This document shows, one piece after another, positions 46,724 to 54,662 of a DNA stretch of 58,558 nucleotides (position 1 is its first letter; every line of letters starts with the position of its first letter). The position numbers and the translations under genes are program-made. The stretch spans positions 1 to 58,558 of the forward strand of contig CAZUJF010000035.1 of assembly GCA_964619955.1 (NCBI GenBank). The letters are read 5' to 3'. Under the pieces are notes generated by a model. The model saw only the letters and a list, made by a program, of their open reading frames with translations. It was not told the origin of the DNA and ran no database searches. The DNA comes from JACQFK01 sp964619955 (lineage in GTDB: Bacteria > Planctomycetota > MHYJ01 > JACPRB01).

Positions 46724-49700
46724 TTCATCACCCATCCCAGAAAAACCGGGCCGTCGGCATCGAAGTGGAGCGTCGCATCGTCGACCACCGGCGAGGCGAG
46801 CAGGATCGCCGACGCCTTCCCGTCCGTCCCCGCCTTGAGCTTCATCGTGAGCCGGACGTCCCCCGCCGGCGGGGCCGTCACGCCGTGCAGCGGGCTGAAG
46901 ACGGGATCCCGCAGCGGACCGGTCCACGAAGTCCCGACGAGCAGGCCGGCGTCCGCCACGCTGCCGCCTTCCGGAACGAGGGGCTTCGGAGGCGTGGACG
47001 CATGATCGAGCAGCTGCGGCCGGACCCCGTCATAGGACTCCGCCCGCTCCGTCCAGGACAGACCGAGCAGCCGGATCGGCGGCGCGGGCGTCTCGGACGG
47101 CGTCTCGACCCGGCCGCCGGGATCCGCCGCGCTGACCGGAGGCGGCACGCGGCGCTTCCCGCGACGGAGTTCCAGCGGCGCGGACGTGAAACGCGCGTCG
47201 AGAGGGTCGGCATCGTCCGGCCGGTGGTAGCGCCCCCGCTCCCAGAGGGTTTTCAGGCCGCCGACCCCGCCGTAGGGCCGCGCTGAGCGGTCCATCCACA
47301 GGTAGAACTCGTCGAACGTCGCATCGGCCGAGTAGTTGCCCGGGAACGGCCCCGGCGCCCCGCTCCCCTCGAAAAGCCGGGAGGGCTCGCCCCCGAGGCG
47401 CAGGAGGTTCTTCACCCAGCTCGCCTGAGACTGCCCCGGCGCCACGGCCTGCAACGAATGCACCGACCAGCCGGGCGTGCGCCGGAAGGGCTCGCCTTCC
47501 GCGGAGAAGCGGTGCGGGATCCCGGCCGAACCCGGCAGCTGCCGTCCGTTGATGTAGACCCGCGCGCTGTCGGCCGTCGTGCGCCGGTTCTTGGGCAGGT
47601 TCCAGGCCACGGCCACATGCACCCACTCATGGGCCTTCAGGAGGCTTTCGCGCCCGCACTCGTGGCCCTCGTGATTCAGCGAAGGGCTGAAGGCGAACGC
47701 ATGACCGCCCGCGGCCGTTTCGGCGCCGGGCGACGTCCCGCCGAGTTCCCAGCCGTAGCCGGTCGCCGACGAGAACCCGAATCCGAAGGCCAGCGAGGCG
47801 GGACGGAAGCCCTGCAGTCCCGCGCCGTAGCCCGGCAGGGCGTCCTCCGAACCCATGCCCGGAGGCACGAAGAACAGTCCGAAGGGCGAGGGATTCTGCA
47901 GTTCCTCCCGCTGCGCGTGGTAGCGGCCCGCCGAGAGCAGCGTACGGCGCTTGGAGGTGCAGCCGGGCTCGAACGCGGGCTTCATCCAGAACGCGGCGAC
48001 GCCCTCGTTCACGTTGAAGCTCACGTTCTCGTCGATCCACCAGCCGAACGCCGAGTCGCGCTCCACGTACGCGCCGTCGAGCCGCAGGTCCGAGGGGGCC
48101 GCGGGCTCGACGCCGGGCGGCTCGCCGCGCCAGGACCGCGCCAGCCGGTGACGTCCGGGCTCGCCGATCCGCGCGCCCTCGACGGGACCGTAGGGCGACG
48201 GCAGCGTCTCGTGCCGGTCCTCGACGTTGCGCGCGAGCGAGAGACGCTTCGCGGCGACCGTCTGCCAGGATCCCTGCGGCGTGCGGAACCCGTCCCAGAA
48301 GCGCGGCCAGGTCGTCGCCCCCCGGCTGCCGTGGTGGTGCGCGGCGTGGTCCAGCTGGAAATGCGCGTGGATCACCGAGCCGAGATGGGGGCCGCCCGGC
48401 GGGCTCGTCGCGACACCCGGATAGAACGTGCCGTCGCTCAGCGTCGTCCGCAGCTCCCCCTTGGCCTTCACGGCCCCCGGGGCGAAATTCGAGCCCACGG
48501 TCGGCAGCTGCAGCCAGCCGTCGTAGCCGTTCTCCGCCGGCGCCTCGCCGTTGTCCGGCTCCGGCCCCGCCTCGATCGAGCGGTTGTTGTTCGTTTCGGG
48601 CCCGCCTCCGCGGAGGGCCGCGAAGTCGCCCGCCTGGAAGTCGCGCTGGACGGAGAGCCGGACCGCGTCGAAGAGCTTCACCGTCGCATGGACCTCGCGC
48701 CGCGCCGTCGTCTCGAAGGTGCCGCCGCTTCCCTGCACGACATGGCCCGCGGATTCGAGATCGAACACGCCCATCGGCGAGAAACAGAACTCCGTCGAGG
48801 CGGCCAGCAGATCGGTCTTGTCGACGTGGGTGAACAGGATGCGGTCGGGATTGAGCTCGTTGAGGTGCAGGTTGGGATTGAAGTTGGCCTTGAGCACGTC
48901 CGCCGCCGCCTGCGACGCGATGCGGAGTTCCGGTCCGCTGAACTCGCTCGTCCGCGGCTCCGCGATGAGCCCGCCCTGGACGAGCGCGTCCACGAAGCGG
49001 TCGAACTGCACCCACGAGCCGAAGGGCCCCCCGAACGGCGCGGCGGCATAGTCGAGCCCGCGGATCCCCGGGGAGCGACGCCCTTCCCGGCAGGCGAGGA
49101 TCTCCTCGACGACGGCCGCCGCGGGGATCCCGTCGCGACGACGCCCTCCGGGGCCGACAAACGCGGCGGTCTTGAAGAGAAACGCGGCCTCCTCCCCGTC
49201 GCCCTCGTAGCGGTAGCGCGCGGCCGTCCAGGCGTAGGCCCCGCCCGGGCTCTCGCAGGGAGGGAGGGCGCCGCGGACGGGAGGGGGAGGACCGTCGCGG
49301 CGCCGCTCCAGGAGAAAGACTCCCTGCAGATCGGTGAGAAGGGCCGTCAGCACCTCGCGGGACGCCGTGTTGACGTTGACCGGCGCGCGCGCCACGATCT
49401 CGATCCAGCCCGGCACCAGCGAATCGCGCCCGGCGATCGCATGATGCGGGGGCTCGAAGTCCAGCGGCGAGCCGATGAGGACGCCGTCCGCGTTGCGTTG
49501 CGGGCCGTGACGGTAGAGCTTCCCCGCGGAGCCCGACGGCCGCGCATAGGACACCGCGTAGTCCCCGAGGGTCTCCGCGGAAAAGGGGACGGGATTCGCG
49601 ACGTCCGGGTCCTGCCAGGCGCGCAGCGTCAGGAAGGGCTTCACCTTCGCGGATTCTTCAGTGTCGAGGACGGCATCCAGCTCGAAGAGGCTGCTGTAGC

Positions 49701-50193
49701 CCCAGGGAGGCCGGGATTTGAGCAGCCGTTCCCCGAGCCGCGGCACGTTCAGCGACGGCTGGGCGCCGAGCACGTCGAGCAGGCGCTGCAGGTTCCGGCT
49801 CGCGCTGCAGTCGGGCCCGCCCTCCAGGCCCTCGTTCACGAAGAGACATCCTTGGGAATCGCGGAGGCGGACCCGGTAGAGGTCGCCGTTGCCCATGAAG
49901 GCGGCGTCCTTCACCTCGGCGCCGTCGAGACGGATCGCGGAGCCGTCCGCGACGGTCCAGCTCCGCTCGCGCCAGAGGGTGCCCCGCTCCGCGCGTTCCT
50001 GGAGCCGGGCGACGGCGGCGTGGATGCCGCTTTCCGCGGCCAGGCGGGCCCGGACCCCGTCGAGATAGGCCCGCGACGTGAAGCGCTCCGCGGCGGCGAG
50101 GGTGGAGAACGCGGCGGCGAGCAGGCTCAGCAGCACAAGCGCGCCGAGCACGAGCAGCAGGGCGAGGCCGCGGTTCCGGCGGGGCTGGTTCAT
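46720..50193 (-). CDS. Very large GspK-like minor pseudopilin with LamG-like domain
   Basis: 1157 aa, three to four times the usual GspK length. The N-terminus RRNRGLALLLVLGALVLLSLLAAAF is a class III pilin signal with G/L as cleavage site and without Glu5, as in GspK. Helix-hairpin-helix-like VNVNTASREVLTALL at about residue 285 is typical of GspK. The region around residues 740-1000 (GVAAFWMKPAF, HEWVHVAVAWN, ARVYINGRQL, FDEFYLW) has LamG/concanavalin-type motifs. It may cap a pseudopilus and carry a binding domain. No other gsp genes are in the window. It is the first gene of a three-gene operon. Confidence 0.75.
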   Translation of the reverse strand: MNQPRRNRGLALLLVLGALVLLSLLAAAFSTLAAAERFTSRAYLDGVRARLAAESGIHAAVARLQERAERGTLWRERSWTVADGSAIRLDGAEVKDAAFMGNGDLYRVRLRDSQGCLFVNEGLEGGPDCSASRNLQRLLDVLGAQPSLNVPRLGERLLKSRPPWGYSSLFELDAVLDTEESAKVKPFLTLRAWQDPDVANPVPFSAETLGDYAVSYARPSGSAGKLYRHGPQRNADGVLIGSPLDFEPPHHAIAGRDSLVPGWIEIVARAPVNVNTASREVLTALLTDLQGVFLLERRRDGPPPPVRGALPPCESPGGAYAWTAARYRYEGDGEEAAFLFKTAAFVGPGGRRRDGIPAAAVVEEILACREGRRSPGIRGLDYAAAPFGGPFGSWVQFDRFVDALVQGGLIAEPRTSEFSGPELRIASQAAADVLKANFNPNLHLNELNPDRILFTHVDKTDLLAASTEFCFSPMGVFDLESAGHVVQGSGGTFETTARREVHATVKLFDAVRLSVQRDFQAGDFAALRGGGPETNNNRSIEAGPEPDNGEAPAENGYDGWLQLPTVGSNFAPGAVKAKGELRTTLSDGTFYPGVATSPPGGPHLGSVIHAHFQLDHAAHHHGSRGATTWPRFWDGFRTPQGSWQTVAAKRLSLARNVEDRHETLPSPYGPVEGARIGEPGRHRLARSWRGEPPGVEPAAPSDLRLDGAYVERDSAFGWWIDENVSFNVNEGVAAFWMKPAFEPGCTSKRRTLLSAGRYHAQREELQNPSPFGLFFVPPGMGSEDALPGYGAGLQGFRPASLAFGFGFSSATGYGWELGGTSPGAETAAGGHAFAFSPSLNHEGHECGRESLLKAHEWVHVAVAWNLPKNRRTTADSARVYINGRQLPGSAGIPHRFSAEGEPFRRTPGWSVHSLQAVAPGQSQASWVKNLLRLGGEPSRLFEGSGAPGPFPGNYSADATFDEFYLWMDRSARPYGGVGGLKTLWERGRYHRPDDADPLDARFTSAPLELRRGKRRVPPPVSAADPGGRVETPSETPAPPIRLLGLSWTERAESYDGVRPQLLDHASTPPKPLVPEGGSVADAGLLVGTSWTGPLRDPVFSPLHGVTAPPAGDVRLTMKLKAGTDGKASAILLASPVVDDATLHFDADGPVFLGWVMK

Positions 50194-50233
50194 CCACCCG
50201 GGGAGTGGGCTCCCGGGCGATTAAGTCGACACG

Positions 50234-50257
50234 AAAAATATCCGGCGCAGGCCCGGC
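50234..50257 (-). terminator. Weak terminator after the UnbV/thioredoxin gene
   Basis: On the minus strand CCGG...CCGG with a short bulged stem precedes ATATTTTT. The stem is only 4-5 bp, so confidence is low. It lies between the stop at 50259 and the start of the pseudopilin gene. Confidence 0.3.
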
Positions 50258-50258
50258 T

Positions 50259-51362
50259 TCAACGAGAAGCGCCCCGGATCGCTTCGAGGCAGTTGAGAAG
50301 ATCCAGCTTGGCCTCGAACAGCTTCACCGGACCGCGGTATTGCCGGACGAGCCCCCAGCGATCCAGCAGGCCGGTCCACGGCAGTGAGCTCGTTCCCCCG
50401 TCGCCGACCTGCAGGAATCCGAAGGCGCGGTATTGGGAACGCCACGGCTGGGGCTCCGCCCGCAGCATCCGGGCCGTCTCCCCGGTGGCGATCAACACGG
50501 GATAATCGATGCCCTGCTCCTTGATGAAGGCCTTGACCTCCGCCGGTTCCGCGTCCACGGCGACCGCCAGCACGGCGAAGGATTCCGAGGAGAACGCCTG
50601 AACCTCCCTGAGGATGGAGGCCTCCCGGGAACAGGACCCGCAGGAAGGAGACCAGACATGCAGCAGGGTGACGTCCTTCAGAAGGCCGGAACTCCCGCAC
50701 GGCTTCCCCTCGGGATCCAGGAACGTCCCTTCCCGGAGGGTCCGGAGGAGCCGATCCTGAACCGCGGCCTGATCGGCCGGGCGGGAAGGCGGCCGCTCGA
50801 TCCTGGCCGTCGGCTCCCCCTCGGTCAGCGTGATGAAGCGATCCGCTTCAAGCCCCGTGAACTCCTGGGTACGGCCCGAAGGCCAGCGGACCACCAGCCG
50901 GTCGACCCGCTCATGGGCCCCGAGACCGAAATGAACCCCGGGCTCGTTCTGGGACAGGAACCCGGTGCCGCAGGACAGCTCCCCGATGAAGCGGTCCCCT
51001 TGAGCATAGGCCTCCAGGCGGGCCCCCACCCCCATCCGGTTGCTCTCCCGGCCCACCAGGCGGACGCGGAGAAAACGGCCGGACGGACCCTCGTTCCTCA
51101 GGAGGAACGTCCTCTCGTAGACGGTCCTCACCACCAGGTCCATGCGGCCGTCCCGGTCGAAGTCCCCCACGACGCAACAGCGGGAATCCTGGATGAGATC
51201 CGCACCCGCGACCCACCCGATTTCGCTGAACGTCCCGTTCCCGTTGTTCCGCCAGAGCTTGTCGTGTTCATAGCCGTTGAAGGACTTCTGGCCCATCTTG
51301 AAGCTCCGCGCCCCCGCCCTGAACTCCGCATCGTGTGGAACCACACTTTTCCAGAAAGGCAC
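50259..51362 (-). CDS. C-terminal part of FG-GAP/ASPIC-UnbV protein with thioredoxin-like domain
   Basis: 367 aa from a GTG that directly follows the TGA of the upstream frame and is in the same frame with it. The content begins mid-domain: PFWKSVVPHDAEF, then DFDRDGRMDLVV (a further FG-GAP repeat), then the ASPIC/UnbV domain (GRFLRVRLVGRESNRMGVGARLEAYAQG, VHFGLGAHERVDRLVVRWPSGR). A thioredoxin-like domain follows with SPSCGSCSREASIL, whose CGSC is the redox pair. No signal peptide is present, so alone it could not reach the envelope. It is best read as the second part of the 53045 gene, joined by recoding or split by mutation. GAGGAA 9-10 nt upstream of the GTG would allow re-initiation. Confidence 0.7.
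   Translation of the reverse strand: MPFWKSVVPHDAEFRAGARSFKMGQKSFNGYEHDKLWRNNGNGTFSEIGWVAGADLIQDSRCCVVGDFDRDGRMDLVVRTVYERTFLLRNEGPSGRFLRVRLVGRESNRMGVGARLEAYAQGDRFIGELSCGTGFLSQNEPGVHFGLGAHERVDRLVVRWPSGRTQEFTGLEADRFITLTEGEPTARIERPPSRPADQAAVQDRLLRTLREGTFLDPEGKPCGSSGLLKDVTLLHVWSPSCGSCSREASILREVQAFSSESFAVLAVAVDAEPAEVKAFIKEQGIDYPVLIATGETARMLRAEPQPWRSQYRAFGFLQVGDGGTSSLPWTGLLDRWGLVRQYRGPVKLFEAKLDLLNCLEAIRGASR
51333..51346 (-). promoter_or_regulatory. Bacterial SECIS-like hairpin after an in-frame TGA
   Basis: On the minus strand GTGTG (51342-51346), loop GTTC, CACAC (51333-51337). The loop starts 22 nt after the TGA and its first base is G. The published bacterial SECIS model requires an apical stem-loop with a G among the first two loop bases at roughly 16-37 nt from the UGA, and both conditions are met. 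The lower stem is not well paired. Confidence 0.4.
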
Positions 51363-53045
51363 TCAGAGATCTTCCTCGTCCGGCCCCGTCCAGTAGCCGT
51401 TGCAGCAATAGACGTCGAGCCAGCCGTCGTTGTCGATGTCCACCCACGGGCTTCCCCAGGCCCATTGTCCGTACTCCACGCCCGCCGCGGCGGCCACCTC
51501 GGTGAACCTGCCGTCGCCGTCGTTGCGGAGCAGGCGGTTGCCGTCCGTCATGCCGTCGAGGGTCCCCAGGACCCGGTTCCGGATGAAGCTCAGCATCCAG
51601 GGAACCGGCAGCAGTTCCTTGCGCTTGAAGATCCACTGCCCGGCGTTCGAATACATGCCCGCCAGGAAGAGATCGAGATCCCCGTCGTTGTCGTAATCGC
51701 CGAAACAGGAGCTCATGCCGAACGTGGCGACATCCACCCCGCTGCGGGAGGTGACGTCCGTGAACCGCCCCTTCCCGTCGTTGCGGTACAGCGCGTTGGT
51801 GCCGAAGTCGTTGCAGACGAAGAGATCCGGGTCGCCGTCGTTGTCGTAGTCGCCCCAGGAGCAGGCCAGACCCCAGCCCCGGTCCCCCACGCCCGCGCGC
51901 CCGGTCACGTCCTCGAAGGTCAGGCCCCCCCGGTTTCGGAACAGGTGATCCGGGGCCCCGTTCTTCGACTTCACCTCGGGATAGGTCTCGTAGTAATCCC
52001 CGTACATGGAGACGAACACGTCCAGCAGCCCGTCCCCGTCGAAATCCGCGACGGCCACGGACGAGGGCATGCCGGTCAGTTCCAGGCCCGATCCCGGCCG
52101 CTCGCGGAACGTGCCGTTGCCGAGGTTCTCGTGAAACCGGCAGGGGGAGGCGTCGTAGGTCACGTAGAGATCGAGATCCCCGTCGTTGTCCGCGTCGAAG
52201 AAGACGGCGCTGCGGGAATGCTTCTGGGGCTTCTCCAGGCCCGCCTTCGCCGTGACATCCTCGAAGGTGCCGTTGCCCAGGTTGCGCATGAGCGCGTTGC
52301 GCATGCCGTCGCAGAAATAGAGGTCCGGGTATCCGTCGTCGTCGAAATCCGCCATGGCGACCCCCGAATCCCCCCTGGCCACGAGCGGGCTTCCTTCAGC
52401 CGCGGAGGGGGCCGCGTCCCGGCGTTCGCCGGGGATATGGGGATACGCCACGCCGGCCTGCCGGGCCACCTCCCTGAAGCGCCGGCGGGAGGAACGCAGG
52501 CTCTCCCCCTCCACGATCTGCTGCCCCGCGATCGCCCAGTCCTGGGAGTCCGAACGGCGCAGCCGCCAGCGAAACCAGAGATGGTCCGCCCGGAAGCGCC
52601 CGTCCCGGTCCGTCCCGCGGATGTCGAGATAGAACCGGGCTTCGGCATGGTCCCCCTCGACCGCCAGATCGCGGGGTTTGAGCTCCACCCGCCCCACCAC
52701 CTGGTAGCCCTCCAGGTAGTCTTTCCACCCGCTCCGCAGAGCCTGCCGGTCGAAGCGCACCACGGACCCCGGCGTCCAGCGGCGGATCTCCAGATCCTGG
52801 GAAGGCTGCTGCTCGACCCAGAGGCCCGCGTCGTAGGCGGACACCTGGAAATCGTCGGCGTAAACGGAGAGGACCCCCTCGAGATCCCGGCGCTCGATGA
52901 AGCGGCCGATCCGGGACAGGCTCTTCAGGACGGGCTCCTCCGGCAGCGTGGGAACTTCGTATCCGGCGAAACCGCATCCGGCCAGGGCGGCGAAGAGGGC
53001 GAGGCCTGCAGCAAGGCGCCCCGGCTGAACTGCCGCTTGTTCCAT
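51363..53045 (-). CDS. FG-GAP (VCBS) repeat lipoprotein, N-terminal part ending at an in-frame TGA
   Basis: 560 aa. Signal peptide with lipobox LAALAGC. Residues about 40-195 are an NTF2-like or similar alpha/beta domain. From about residue 225 there are six FG-GAP/VCBS calcium-binding units: DFDDDGYPDLYF, DADNDGDLDLYV, DFDGDGLLDVFV, DYDNDGDPDLFV, DYDNDGDLDLFL and DIDNDGWLDVYC. The frame stops at TGA after GPDEEDL, and the same frame continues with PFWKSVV. Homologues of this architecture normally run through into an ASPIC/UnbV domain, so the stop is internal. The ATG at 53045 was chosen over the GTG at 53054; neither has a good ribosome-binding site. Confidence 0.8.
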   Translation of the reverse strand: MEQAAVQPGRLAAGLALFAALAGCGFAGYEVPTLPEEPVLKSLSRIGRFIERRDLEGVLSVYADDFQVSAYDAGLWVEQQPSQDLEIRRWTPGSVVRFDRQALRSGWKDYLEGYQVVGRVELKPRDLAVEGDHAEARFYLDIRGTDRDGRFRADHLWFRWRLRRSDSQDWAIAGQQIVEGESLRSSRRRFREVARQAGVAYPHIPGERRDAAPSAAEGSPLVARGDSGVAMADFDDDGYPDLYFCDGMRNALMRNLGNGTFEDVTAKAGLEKPQKHSRSAVFFDADNDGDLDLYVTYDASPCRFHENLGNGTFRERPGSGLELTGMPSSVAVADFDGDGLLDVFVSMYGDYYETYPEVKSKNGAPDHLFRNRGGLTFEDVTGRAGVGDRGWGLACSWGDYDNDGDPDLFVCNDFGTNALYRNDGKGRFTDVTSRSGVDVATFGMSSCFGDYDNDGDLDLFLAGMYSNAGQWIFKRKELLPVPWMLSFIRNRVLGTLDGMTDGNRLLRNDGDGRFTEVAAAAGVEYGQWAWGSPWVDIDNDGWLDVYCCNGYWTGPDEEDL

Positions 53046-53076
53046 CCGGCTCACCGCGTTAAAGAGGCCGCTGAAA

Positions 53077-54129
53077 TCAGACGGTTTCGAGGCGGCGGCG
53101 GATGAAATCCGCGCGCACGGAATCGCGCTCGTCCGATTCGAGCACCTTGTGCTCGACCTTCTGCAGATGCCCGGGCTGCGTGAAGATGAACAGCTCGTTG
53201 AGCGTCTTGGGCGTGACGCCCTTCAGGAGGCCCATGTTCATCCCGAGCCGCAGCGCCGAAAGCAGCTCCGTGGCCTCCTCCGAGGTGATGCGCCTCGCGT
53301 GTTTCAGGACGCCGTAGGCGCGCCAGACGCGGTCCTCGAGCCGCGAGGGCTCGTCGGAAAGAAGCTTCTGCCGCCACGAACGCTCGAACTTCAGGATCTC
53401 GGGGATGACCTTCTTCATCTCGGCGATGATGTCGCGCTCGGACTTGCCGAGCGTGATCTGGTTCGAGACCTGGTAGAAGTCGCCCAGCGGCTGCGTGCCT
53501 TCGCCGTAGAAGCCGCGGACCGTGTAGTTGAGGCGCTGCAGGGACTGGAGCACCTTCTCGATCTGCTTCGACAGGGCGGCGGCGGGCAGGTGCATCATCA
53601 CCGAGATCCGCATACCGGTGCCGACGTTCGTGGGACAGGCGGTCAGGTAGCCGAAGCGCGGGTCGAACGCGAAGTTCAGGCCGCCCTCGAGGGCGCTGTC
53701 CATGCGGTCGATCTCGTCGTAGGCCTCGTCCAGCTGCAGCCCCGAGCGGATCACCTGCAGGCGCAGGTGGTCCTCCTCGTTGACCATGATGGAGATCGCC
53801 TCGTCCGGCGCCACCGCGACCCCGCGGTTGCCCTCCGCCTGGGCGTGGTCCTTGCTGATCAGATGCCGCTCCACCAGCAGCGTCCGCTCGATGGAATTGA
53901 GATCCCCGAGCGCCCAGTACGAGAGCGGACGCGGGAGCCGGGCGTCCTCGAGCTTCGGACGGATGAAGCGCTCGATTTCGCCGCGCACGGCCGCGGGCGC
54001 CACCGTCAGGAACGGGAAGCGGTTCAGGTTGCGGGCGAGGCGGACGCGGCTGGAGATCACGACGTCGCTCTCGGGGCCGCTGCCCTTGAGCCATTCGCCC
54101 GACTGGCCGAGCAGATCGTCGACTCTCAT
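53077..54129 (-). CDS. mcsB: Protein-arginine kinase McsB
   Basis: 350 aa phosphagen-kinase-fold enzyme that phosphorylates arginine in proteins, marking them for ClpCP in Firmicutes. Motifs are VVISSRVRLARNLNRFPF at the N-terminus, CPTNVGTGMRISVMMHLP (containing the active Cys) and VRGFYGEGTQPLGDFYQVSN. The ATG overlaps the mcsA stop by 4 bp. The ctsR and clpC genes that accompany the pair in Firmicutes are not in the window. Confidence 0.95.
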   Translation of the reverse strand: MRVDDLLGQSGEWLKGSGPESDVVISSRVRLARNLNRFPFLTVAPAAVRGEIERFIRPKLEDARLPRPLSYWALGDLNSIERTLLVERHLISKDHAQAEGNRGVAVAPDEAISIMVNEEDHLRLQVIRSGLQLDEAYDEIDRMDSALEGGLNFAFDPRFGYLTACPTNVGTGMRISVMMHLPAAALSKQIEKVLQSLQRLNYTVRGFYGEGTQPLGDFYQVSNQITLGKSERDIIAEMKKVIPEILKFERSWRQKLLSDEPSRLEDRVWRAYGVLKHARRITSEEATELLSALRLGMNMGLLKGVTPKTLNELFIFTQPGHLQKVEHKVLESDERDSVRADFIRRRLETV

Positions 54130-54623
54130 CGGTTCAGCTCGAGTTCGAGGCTCTTGATGCGGTCGCGCAGCTGAGCGGCCTTCTCGAAGTCCTCGTTCTT
54201 CACGACGGCCTCGAGGTCCTTCTTGAGGCGGACGAGCTCGTTCTCCTTCCGGATCGCGGCGTCGACCGTGTGGGGGGCCTTACCCGCGTGGGTGGTGGCG
54301 CCGTGGATCTTCTCCAGGAGCCGCAGCAGTTCCGTCTTGAAGATTTCGTAGTCGTGGGCGCAGCCGAGGCGCGCCTTGGCCTTGAACTCCGAGTAGGTGA
54401 TGCCGCACTCGGGGCAGCGCAGGCTGCTGACCTTGGAGGAGGTCTTCGGCGCGGCCGGCTCCATCAGGCTGCCGAGCAGGTCGCTGATGGAGAGGTTGAA
54501 TTTGAGATGCACGCCCGTCTGACGCGCGCACTCCTCGCAGAGATGCGCCTCCCGCTTGGCGCCGTTCTCGATCGCCGTCAGGTGGATCGTCGCGTGGCTC
54601 TTATGGCACTTTTCGCAGTTCAT
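54126..54623 (-). CDS. mcsA: McsA-like zinc-finger activator of McsB
   Basis: 165 aa. N-terminal CEKC with LCEEC, and central RCPECGITYSEFKAKARLGC, give two zinc-binding regions. The C-terminal UVR motif (LVRLKKDLEAVVKNEDFEKAAQLRDRIKSLE) is typical of McsA. It activates McsB and links it to the Clp protease. The start MNCEKC at 54623 was preferred to an in-frame TTG at 54632; TAGAAT at 54638-54643 is a likely -10, leaving a leader of only a few bases. Confidence 0.9.
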   Translation of the reverse strand: MNCEKCHKSHATIHLTAIENGAKREAHLCEECARQTGVHLKFNLSISDLLGSLMEPAAPKTSSKVSSLRCPECGITYSEFKAKARLGCAHDYEIFKTELLRLLEKIHGATTHAGKAPHTVDAAIRKENELVRLKKDLEAVVKNEDFEKAAQLRDRIKSLELELNR

Positions 54624-54662
54624 GGTGGACAAGCCCTATTCTAACGCACGGGAGGGCGCTTT

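Noticed and set aside
47458..50505. 1015-codon open frame on the plus strand
   Set aside because: Antisense shadow of the GspK-like gene; no domain was recognised.
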